This document shows positions 56,574 to 64,000 of a stretch of 64,000 bases of DNA, one piece after another (position 1 is the stretch's first letter; each line of letters begins with the position of its first letter). The notes beneath the pieces are model-generated. The model was not told the DNA's origin. It searched no databases and saw only the letters and a program-made list of their open reading frames with translations. Source of the DNA: CAXBBB01 sp963841855 (GTDB lineage Bacteria; Bacteroidota; Rhodothermia; Rhodothermales; BA12); assembly GCA_963841855.1 (NCBI GenBank), contig CAWJEJ010000001.1, forward strand, positions 1,116,001 to 1,180,000, given 5' to 3'. Position numbers and translations under genes: made by a program.

Positions 56574-59021
56574 AAAGACGCGGAACGTCGAGCCTCGCTC
56601 CTTCTCGCTCTCGGCCGAAATCTCGCCTCCCAGCGCCGTCACGATGCGGTGCGCCAGTGCCAAACCGACGCCTGTGCCTTCGTAGTCACGGTTTAGGCGG
56701 CGGTCCTCTTGAAGGAACGGAGTAAATAGCTTGTCGAGGTACGCCGCATCCATACCGATGCCCGTGTCTTCGACCTCGACACGTACCCGGTTCGCTTCGA
56801 GCCGCGTAGCTACGCGAACGTAGCCTGCCGTCGTGAACTTGGCGGCGTTGGAGAGCAGCTGGTCGAGCGCCTGCTTGAGCCTGTTCGCGTCGACGAGCAC
56901 CTCGGGGGCGGAGGGATCCAGGTCGAGATAGAGCGCGATTCCCGCATCGGACAGCTTCTCCGCTACAAAACCGACCGACTCGGTGACGGCGTCGTTAATG
57001 CTGAGTGGAGCGCGAACGAGTTCAGCGGATCCTGTTTCCAGATTGGCGAGATCGAAGATGTCGTTGACGAGCGACAGGATCTGATGCGTCTTCCCTCTGA
57101 TTGTGGCGATGAACTCGTCGATTTGAGGCGGCAGCTCGGCGCCTGTCTGTGACCTGAAGTCGTCCAGTTCGGATTCGAGCAGTTCGGAGAACCCACTGAT
57201 CGTCCCCAGCGGCGTCCGAACCTCGTGCGACAGCGTGGCAATGAAAGCCGTCTTGTCTCTGCTCTGCGCTTCGGCATCCTGCTTGGCCTGGAGCAGAACG
57301 GCTTCGGCGCGCTTCTGCTCGGTTACGTCCGCCAGCGTACCGACGACCGACAGTGTACCCGTCGCGTCGCGGTGCGGAACCGCGCTTTCTCTGATCCATC
57401 GGTATCCGCCACCCGCCGAGTGCCGAATGCGAAAGCTGACGCTGCTTTCTCTTCCCGAACGCAACCGCGCTTCGTGCTCGGCCAGCAGTTCGCGCGCGTT
57501 GGAGTCGGCCGAGAGAACGCGCCAGACGTCATTGGGCGGCAGAAATGCGGCCGGTTCGTGGCCAGTAATCGCGCCCGCCTGAGGGGTGACGAAGAGGTAG
57601 TGCCTCGCCTCTCCGTCGAAGACGAAGTTGAAGAGCGCGTCCTGAATCGTCGAGACTGTGAGCCGGTAACGGTTGGTCGATCGCAGCCAGGCCAGCAGCG
57701 TCTCGAACAGACGTACCAGGCCGAGCACGAAGGTTTCGTTGACGCTCGTCAGCAGCGCTTCGCTGCCGTGCGTTCGCTCAATCAGGAGGAATCCGTCGAG
57801 GTCGGCGTCGAAGAACGGGAGGAGCAGGCTCTCGCGCGCATCGCTCAACCGGAACGACGGGTCGTCGGCCAGACCGGGCAGCAGAATGGGAGCTCCGCGC
57901 TGAACCAACCGCGCCAGAGGCGGATGATCGGACGGCTCGAACGACAATCCTCTGAGGTCGCCTGCTGTCTCGCCCCACATCGCGCCGACCGAAAACGGCG
58001 ACGCTTGGGTGACGGGAGGTGAGAGAACGGCCGCCCGCTGTCCGCCCAGGGTTTGAGCGAAGATGCGAGCGGCTTCGCGCCAAAACGTGCCTTCGTTGGC
58101 ATCCTCGAAGACGGCTTCGCGCAGAGCGCTTTCGGCCCGAGCAAATCGCTCACGCAGCCGCTTCTCGCTCCGGCGGGCGCGCTCCTCAGTTACGTCCTGA
58201 AACAGAACGACGGCGCCGACGACCGTGCCGTCCTCCTGGCAAATCGGCGATCCGTTGAGTACGAGCTGGCGAGGTGGGCGCCTCTGCGGTGCGTAGCGGA
58301 CTTCCAGTTCGCGCACGGGATCTCCGGCGATGAGATTGCGAACGGCGTTGCCAAACAGCGTATTCAATCCCGGCACGTTGAACGCGCTCAGTCCGATCCA
58401 TGCATCCTCTGCTTCCTCGCCGATAATCGAGCGAAACTGGTGGTTCTCGAACGTGACCGTCCCTGTCATATCCAGGTGGATCAACCCGACCGGGCTCTGC
58501 TCGAGGAACGTGTTGTAGAGCGACTCGCTCTGAAAAAGCGCCGCCTCGGTTTCGCTCTGCTGCGTCAGGTCGAGCAGGACGACGTCTGTAGCGCTGGGAT
58601 CGGACGAGGGAAACAGGTGCGCCTCGACCAGCCGACCCGTACTGTCGGCGTGGCGCAGTCGAAACGACGTCGTCTGCGCGGCTCCGTCGATAGCGCGGCC
58701 CATCGCCTCGCGGAGCGCGTCGCGGTCTTCGGGCAGCAACCGATCGCGCATGATCTGCCACGCGTCGAGCCGCTGAGGAATTCCCGTCACCTCGTAGGCC
58801 GACTTGTTGGCGTAGAGCACTTCGCCTTCGCGATTGACGCGCAGCATGGCGATAGGTCCTCGGTGCACGAACGGCGGCACGACGAGCCCGGCCGAGCGAA
58901 TTGTATCACGACCAGTCTCATCTCGATCTGTCTGGGCCTCGCTCCTTCCGTCGGCCGGATCAGCGAGCGCATCCAGGTTCGACCAGGTCGGCAAAGCGGC
59001 AGAATCGACTGAATCGGTCAT
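56559..59021 (-). CDS. PAS/GAF sensor histidine kinase (cytoplasmic)
   Basis: An 820-residue kinase without transmembrane segments, so it senses a cytoplasmic signal. PAS1 about 50-160 (NREGEVLYANKSAYEVTG), PAS2 about 165-280 (MTGTVTFENHQFRSIIGEEA), GAF-like about 300-445 (VLSPPVTQASPFSVGAMWGE), PAS3 about 450-575, a HisKA domain with phosphoacceptor His599 in ATLSHEVRTPLG, and an HATPase domain (LDQLLSNAAKF, VEDTGIGMD, YEGTGVGLALAHRIV). No response regulator gene adjoins it. A 15-base overlap with queG is tail to tail. Confidence 0.93.
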
Positions 59022-59052
59022 AACGAGCGTGTACCTGCAAATTCAGCGCCAA

Positions 59053-60315
59053 TCATCCGGCGGCGGCGGCGGCGACTCGCCTTTCGCGCGGGACGATCAG
59101 CACCAGCCACGCCACGCCGCAGACAACCTGGAGCGCGCCGAACACGACGAACCCCGTCGACAGTGACATGCCGGCCTCGACCAATGCGCTCGCTCCCAGT
59201 GTCGAGATCGTCTCGAACAGCGTGAGGAGCAGGAACTGAGTGGCGAACACGCGGCCCCTGAAGTCGTCTTCGGCGCGCTCCTGAAGCAGGACGGTCGACA
59301 GGACCCAGTTGGCACCGCTCGCTACGTGAGCGCTCGCGACGAAGGCCAGCATCGCCAGCGAGACGGACCACAAACCGGGCTGTGCGTAGAACACGCCGCT
59401 CGCGATAATGCATACGCCCAGGACGGCGGGCCATGCGCGCTGATCCTTGAACCACGAGCGCGCCAAAATCGGACCCAATCCCGTTCCCAATCCTCGCGCC
59501 GAGAACACCAGCCCGATGCCCAGCGCGGCGCGTCCGTCGACGAGTTGCTCGCCTGCCAGCGTCGCCAGGTAGATGAGGCCGCCGCCGCCCAGCGTCCACG
59601 CGCACTTGGCCAGCGCGATGCGTCCCACGTCGGGACGGCGTACCATGTAGCGCCATCCGCTCACGATCTGCCCGACGGCCGACTCCAAGAGGGGCGCGTC
59701 GCCGACAGCTCGATCAGAAGGCGGAACGCGCAGGCGCCACAGAAACGAGGCCGAGACGAGATAGGTTAGGCTGTCGAGCAGGAAGACGGTTTCGCGCCCG
59801 AAGGCGTCGGTGGCCAGTCCGCCCGCCGCGGCACCGACGGCAAGCATCGTAGACCACGTCGCCGACATAATCGTGTTGGCCGTCACCAGTCCTCGCCGTT
59901 CGACGATGCGAGGCAGCAGCGCATTTTTTGCTGGCTGAAAGACTGCGCCCACGACCACCTGAAGCGCAGCCAGCACGTAGAGCCAGCCTACCTCGCCGGG
60001 CTCGTCTACGAACAAAAAGCCAAGCACCAGGACGGCGCGGATCAGGTCGGCTCCGATCATCAGGCGGCGCCGGTCGAAGCGGTCGGCGAGCACGCCCGCG
60101 AACGGTGAGGCCAGCGCCCACGGCAGCAGTTTGACCGACAGGATCGCGCCCAGCGCAAACGCCGATCCGGTCAGTTCGCGGACCAGCGTGTAGAGCGCGA
60201 TCGTGTTGAACCAGTCGCCCAGCAGCGACACGACCGAGCCGAACCACAAGCTGCGGAAGTTGCGGTTGCCCCGGATGAGTTCGGAATAGCGAAGCGGGGC
60301 AGCGGGCTCGGACAT
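59053..60315 (-). CDS. MFS transporter
   Basis: A 420-residue major facilitator with 12 hydrophobic segments. Motif A-like ASPFAGVLADRFDRRRLMIG lies between helices 2 and 3, and LYTLVRELTGSAFALGAILS and FQPAKNALLPRIVERRGL resemble the EntS/macrolide efflux (DHA3) group. The substrate is not evident. It lies 31 bases upstream of the histidine kinase start on the same strand, so joint transcription is possible. Ends in an Ala-rich tail. Confidence 0.9.
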   Translation of the reverse strand: MSEPAAPLRYSELIRGNRNFRSLWFGSVVSLLGDWFNTIALYTLVRELTGSAFALGAILSVKLLPWALASPFAGVLADRFDRRRLMIGADLIRAVLVLGFLFVDEPGEVGWLYVLAALQVVVGAVFQPAKNALLPRIVERRGLVTANTIMSATWSTMLAVGAAAGGLATDAFGRETVFLLDSLTYLVSASFLWRLRVPPSDRAVGDAPLLESAVGQIVSGWRYMVRRPDVGRIALAKCAWTLGGGGLIYLATLAGEQLVDGRAALGIGLVFSARGLGTGLGPILARSWFKDQRAWPAVLGVCIIASGVFYAQPGLWSVSLAMLAFVASAHVASGANWVLSTVLLQERAEDDFRGRVFATQFLLLTLFETISTLGASALVEAGMSLSTGFVVFGALQVVCGVAWLVLIVPRERRVAAAAAG

Positions 60316-60489
60316 CGGCGCCTCAACCCGCTAGCGGTGGCGCGGCTCCACCAGTATTGGGCAATTGACCCCAGTCTGCTCGGCCTGCAACGGATCGCTC
60401 AACTCGTAGCTTCGAAGTTGTCGGGCTGCGAAAACCGGACGGTTCTGATCTCTGGGCAGAATCTGGACTGACTCTACTGCAACAGATTT

Positions 60490-61227
60490 CTACGCATGCT
60501 CCATCAGCGTCGGGTCGAGCGTCGAGTAGACGTTCTGAATGTCCTGGTGATCGTCGATTTTCTCGATCAGAGCGAGGACTTTGTCCGCCGTCGACGCGTC
60601 GACCTGTGTGTGCGTCGTCGGGGAGCGTCGGAGTTCGGCTTCTCGCGCGTCGACGCCTGCTGATTCGAGCGCTTTCTGAACCGCGCCGAACGCATCGACG
60701 GGTGTGGTGACGACGTAGATATCGCCTTCGTGCTCCAGGTCTTCGGCTCCCGCATCGGCGACGAGTTCGAGGGTTTCGAGTTCGTCTCGCCCGGCTGCGT
60801 CGATCTCGAATACGCCTTTGCGGTCGAACATGAACGCGACCGATCCGCTTTGGCCCAGCGTGCCGCCCGCCCGTGAGAACATCGCCCGCAGATCGGCGAC
60901 GGTGCGGTTGGGGTTGTCCGTCAGCGCCTCGATGAGGAGGGCGACGCCGCCGCTCGCGTAGCCTTCGTAGACCATTTCCTCGAAGTCCTCGCCCTGGATC
61001 TCGCCCGTCCCCCGCTTGATCGCGCGTTCGATGTTGTCCTTGGGCATGTTCGCCGCCTTGCCCTTGTCGACGCAGAGCGCGAGGCGTGGGTTCATCGACA
61101 CGTCGCCGCCGCCTTCGCGCGAGGCCGTCATGATGTCACGCGTCAGACGGGCCCAGACTTTGGCGCGGCGGCTATCGGTGACGGCTTTCTGGCGCTTGAT
61201 GGTCGCCCACTTACTGTGTCCGGACAT
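60490..61227 (-). CDS. yebC: YebC/PmpR family protein (TACO1-like)
   Basis: A 245-residue conserved protein, described as a transcription regulator or as a factor that resolves ribosome stalls at prolines. It starts MSGHSKWATIKRQKAVTDSR, with ARLTRDIMTASREGGGD, NPRLALCVDKGKAANMPKDN, VYEGYASGGVALLIEALTDN and NRTVADLRAMFSRAGGTLG. All are strong family signatures and length is normal. Confidence 0.96.
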   Translation of the reverse strand: MSGHSKWATIKRQKAVTDSRRAKVWARLTRDIMTASREGGGDVSMNPRLALCVDKGKAANMPKDNIERAIKRGTGEIQGEDFEEMVYEGYASGGVALLIEALTDNPNRTVADLRAMFSRAGGTLGQSGSVAFMFDRKGVFEIDAAGRDELETLELVADAGAEDLEHEGDIYVVTTPVDAFGAVQKALESAGVDAREAELRRSPTTHTQVDASTADKVLALIEKIDDHQDIQNVYSTLDPTLMEHA

Positions 61228-61402
61228 GGAATGCGTCGAGGTTAGAGTCGGATTGGGAAGACGTACCTAACGACGAACGTCGAAGCGCGTTCGACTGGAG
61301 AGGTTTGCTGCGAATCGGAAAGCTGTGAGCTGACCGAAGGCGGCGCGTCTGATTTGAGGGGAGCGAGGCTTGGGACGGCCTGCTCTCCAGCTAAGCCGCG
61401 AT

Positions 61403-61915
61403 CTACCGCCGATACGCGAACAGCGCCACGGCGAAGGCGAGGACGGCCGTGTAGACCGACGACCCCAACCACGTTCCCCAGATCAGGCTCATCTGCCGCA
61501 TGCCCTCGCTCATGGCGAGCAGCAGCACGTACAGTCCGTTGTGGACCATCGCGACCACGAAGCCACCCAGCAGCGCCTGTCCCGGCGAGACGATGAGCAG
61601 TTCGCGCTCGGACGCGTTGAACGAGCCGCCGACGAAGCCCATGACGGTTTTGGTCAGCATATGCAAGCCCCATGTGCCTAGCGTGGCGTCGATGGCCAGT
61701 CCGAGTCCGAAGCCGACGAGCGTGCCGGGCATACGCCCATGTCGCAGGCTGACCCAGATGATGTAAAGAAGGGGCGCGTCGGGCGTGGCGCCGAAGATGG
61801 TCAGGCGCGAGAGGATGAGCCACTGAGCCAGAAACACCAGTCCGCCGATGATGGCGAGGCGTACCGGCTGCGACGTGCGGAGGGCAGACGAGGAGCGAAC
61901 GGACGTCAGAGACAC
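61403..61915 (-). CDS. mreD: Rod shape-determining protein MreD
   Basis: A 170-residue inner-membrane protein with about five helices. The family pattern includes LRIIGGLVFLAQWLI-like first helix (AIIGGLVFLAQWLILSRLT), FGATPDAPLLYIIWVSLRHG, VGFGLGLAIDATLGTWGLHM and GFVGGSFNASERELLI. MreD recruits wall synthases with MreBC; MreBC and RodA are outside the window. Assignment by family pattern and length. Confidence 0.85.
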   Translation of the reverse strand: MSLTSVRSSSALRTSQPVRLAIIGGLVFLAQWLILSRLTIFGATPDAPLLYIIWVSLRHGRMPGTLVGFGLGLAIDATLGTWGLHMLTKTVMGFVGGSFNASERELLIVSPGQALLGGFVVAMVHNGLYVLLLAMSEGMRQMSLIWGTWLGSSVYTAVLAFAVALFAYRR

Positions 61916-61957
61916 GGCGGGCGGAGCGAGGACGGGTGCAAGGTGGAAAGTTAGTCG

Positions 61958-63460
61958 CTACAGGGCGGGCTGCTGTGCCAGTCCGGTCACGATCCGATCG
62001 ATTGTGCTCGTGATGCGGTAGGGTGGACCCGAGAAGTTATTGGCGAAGATGACGAACACCAATTCGTTGCCGTCCGGCGCCTGCACGAAGCCGCTGAGCG
62101 ATCGGACGAAGGCGAGCGAGCCAGTCTTGGCCAGAACAGGCAGGCCACTCATGCGGTAGCGCAGCGTCGACTCAGGTTCGCCGCCGCGCGCCATCGTCGC
62201 TCGGAAGGCGTCGCGCTGATCGCCGCCGTTCATGAACACGAGTACCTGCCCCATCGCGCGCGGCGTGACGAGATTCTTGCGCGAGAGGCCCGATCCATCG
62301 CGGACGGACAGATTCCTCGCATCGCCACCGGCGCGCTCGATCAGCGTTTCGACGCGGTCTTCTCCCCCCTCGGCCGATCCGCCGAAGGCGACTGACCGGA
62401 AGATCTGCTCGGCGAAGAAGTTGTTGCTCTTCTTGTTGACCACGTGCAGCAGATCACTCAGCGGCGGCGACTCGTGAACGAACAGCTCGGTCATGTCTCC
62501 TCGATCGGGCGCCTCTTCGATGTCGTCCACGTCGTGCATCGTCGCGGCGACAGCTATTCCGGCTTCTTCGAGCGCGTTCTTCATCGCCTGGACGGCCAGA
62601 AGCGTCGGGTTGAAGATGGGCATCTCGACCGTCGACCCGACGCTGCCCACAGTTCCTCGGAGCACCAGATCGTCGGTCCCAAGCGTCCGCGTGACACGCA
62701 GCGCCTGGCCCCTTCGGCGGCTCGTGGTGGTGGCGCGGTTGTCGATGCGCAGGAAGTTGTCGGGGCGCGTGGTGACGTTGGGCTTCTCGCCGCGTCCTGC
62801 GGCCCGCACCTGAACGATGACCAGATTGTCACCGAACGACAGGCCAGACGCGCTCACGCCCAGCGCCCGGCTCGACTGCGTCCCGACGTAATCGATGTCC
62901 CAGCCTTCGGCATAGGTCTCATCGTCGAACGTGTTGTCCCAGCCGATCAGCCGCCCTTCGACACGCCGCACGCCCTGAGCAGCCAACGCCTCGGCCCAGT
63001 TATCGAACGGGTTGGTGTCGCCCGGCAGCACGGTCGATCCCAGCGACGGATCACCCGTCCCGACGATCATCAGGTCGCCGCTCAGCACGCCGCCTGCTGC
63101 GGGCTTGGAGGCGAGCAGACGCGTCGAGTAGGTATAGTCGGCGCCGCGCGCGTCCAAGGCCGTCGCCGTCGTCAGGATCTTCTGGTTGGACGCCGGAAGC
63201 ATCATCAGACCTGCGTTTCGCGTATACAACTCCTCACCCGTCCGCGCGTCCGCCACATAGACGCCCCAGAACGCCTCCTCACCGATGGACTCGTTCAGCA
63301 CATTGTCGATGGCCAAGGCAATTCGATCCGCGTCGGCCGACTTGAGTTCGGCTACGGTTGTCGTGTCGGTAGTTGCCTGCTGCGCGGCGGGGCGCGCGGC
63401 AGGAAGCACTAGAGCGACCGGGAGGAGGAGCAGGGGAAGGAACGTGAGCAGACGGCGCAT
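61958..63460 (-). CDS. dacB: D-alanyl-D-alanine carboxypeptidase/endopeptidase (PBP4, DacB)
   Basis: A 500-residue exported serine enzyme that trims or cuts peptidoglycan cross-links. A signal peptide (to about 27) precedes the catalytic domain with Ser91-x-x-Lys94 in PASNQK, the SxN motif in VNKKSNNFFAEQ, and the KTG motif in VLAKTGSLAFV. Inserted domains between SxxK and SxN are typical of PBP4. Lies 43 bases upstream of mreD on the same strand, joining it to the cell-wall group. Confidence 0.94.
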   Translation of the reverse strand: MRRLLTFLPLLLLPVALVLPAARPAAQQATTDTTTVAELKSADADRIALAIDNVLNESIGEEAFWGVYVADARTGEELYTRNAGLMMLPASNQKILTTATALDARGADYTYSTRLLASKPAAGGVLSGDLMIVGTGDPSLGSTVLPGDTNPFDNWAEALAAQGVRRVEGRLIGWDNTFDDETYAEGWDIDYVGTQSSRALGVSASGLSFGDNLVIVQVRAAGRGEKPNVTTRPDNFLRIDNRATTTSRRRGQALRVTRTLGTDDLVLRGTVGSVGSTVEMPIFNPTLLAVQAMKNALEEAGIAVAATMHDVDDIEEAPDRGDMTELFVHESPPLSDLLHVVNKKSNNFFAEQIFRSVAFGGSAEGGEDRVETLIERAGGDARNLSVRDGSGLSRKNLVTPRAMGQVLVFMNGGDQRDAFRATMARGGEPESTLRYRMSGLPVLAKTGSLAFVRSLSGFVQAPDGNELVFVIFANNFSGPPYRITSTIDRIVTGLAQQPAL

Positions 63461-63590
63461 TCGGGCAGGTACGGAGAGGGGACACGCAGTCTAACCGGTT
63501 AAGCCGGGCTGAGACGCACGGCGCGCGTGCGAATCGGAAGGAACAGCGCGTTTTGCCGGGCGTGTTTCGCAGTCGTTACAGCCGCTGATT

Positions 63591-63917
63591 ATGCCTTCTC
63601 GCAAACCTCGTCCCGCGCGACGCCTCACCTCCGAAACGTCCACCCGGACACGCACTCGTGCGAGCGGTACGCGCCGAGACGCATCTCCTGCGGCTCTGGT
63701 GTTCGAGCGACACAATTACGTACTGCTCGTGATCGGACTGGCTCTGGTCGTCGTCGGTTACATCGTGATGCGCGTCGACAATCAAGTGGACGGTTTTCTG
63801 TCGCTCTACGTCGCGCCGCTTTTGATCTTGGGCGGATACATGGAAGTGATCTACGCGATCATGTGGCGGCCCAAGCAGGTCGACGAGGAAGTGCTCGTCG
63901 TGGAAGTCGAGGGCTGA
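63591..63917 (+). CDS. DUF3098 domain protein
   Basis: A 108-residue protein with two membrane helices (YVLLVIGLALVVVGYIVM and SLYVAPLLILGGYMEVIYAI) after a basic Ser/Thr/Arg-rich N-terminus. DUF3098 proteins are typical of Bacteroidota. The C-terminal tail VDEEVLVVEVEG is acidic. Function unknown. Divergent from dacB; nothing further is seen in the last 83 bases of the window. Confidence 0.85.
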   Translation: MPSRKPRPARRLTSETSTRTRTRASGTRRDASPAALVFERHNYVLLVIGLALVVVGYIVMRVDNQVDGFLSLYVAPLLILGGYMEVIYAIMWRPKQVDEEVLVVEVEG

Positions 63918-64000
63918 CGCCTCCCCGGTCTGCGCAACGTTGCCGAATCTCAGACGCCGCAGCCTGACCGGGCGACGGTGCCGAAGAGCCGACAACTTTC

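Overview
The window reads as ordinary, gene-dense chromosome of a high-GC member of the Bacteroidota/Rhodothermota lineage. I infer class Rhodothermia, possibly near Rubricoccaceae, from a type IX secretion (T9SS) sorting domain on a 1,525-residue surface protein, DUF2480 and DUF3098 proteins (families typical of Bacteroidota), carboxypeptidase-regulatory-like domains, an atp operon without atpD/atpC, GTG starts, few Shine-Dalgarno sequences, and candidate TAnnTTTG-type promoters at a GC content of roughly 60-65% by eye. Species cannot be named from sequence alone.

Layout. 0-11 kb: the 3' part of an arginine deiminase gene, a 33-residue basic micro-protein with its own RBS and terminator, a secreted prolyl oligopeptidase, a coupled DUF6915-like/unknown pair, pyrG, three small envelope proteins (two with carboxypeptidase-regulatory-like domains, one lipoprotein) and a decayed T9SS C-terminal fragment. 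11-22 kb: a luciferase-like monooxygenase and a DoxX-like protein divergent around a palindrome, msrA, a three-gene membrane operon (coiled-coil protein, holin-like protein, DUF3618 protein), truA, a DUF4139 protein, a methyltransferase, NamZ, a CIA30 lipoprotein, and a RAYT transposase inside a cluster of four REP palindromes. 22-33 kb: the giant T9SS adhesin-like protein, a membrane GAF/degenerate-GGDEF protein, deoB, a YdeI-like protein, a small low-GC island with an interrupted gene, an NhaC antiporter and DUF2480. 33-43.6 kb: an NFACT/RqcH-like protein between two copies of a dispersed repeat, an MBL/beta-CASP nuclease, tRNA-Ser(GCU), a putative metal-uptake locus (lipoprotein, TonB receptor, His-rich protein) and a YgiC/YgiB-like pair. 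43.9-51.8 kb: atpZ-I-B-E-F-H-A-G preceded by a bactofilin and an M23 peptidase. 52-64 kb: rpsT, two OmpA-family proteins, queG, a multi-PAS histidine kinase, an MFS transporter, YebC, MreD, a PBP4-type carboxypeptidase and DUF3098.

Functional threads. Cell wall and shape: NamZ, bactofilin, M23 peptidase, MreD, DacB. Energy: F-type ATP synthase. Surface and envelope: T9SS adhesin, OmpA proteins, TonB receptor. RNA and translation: TruA, QueG, RqcH-like, bS20, YebC, tRNA-Ser. The least explained parts are the 33-bp palindrome seen twice, the micro-protein cassette, the DUF6915 pair, the RAYT/REP cluster and the low-GC island. No CRISPR array, rRNA or recognisable prophage is visible.
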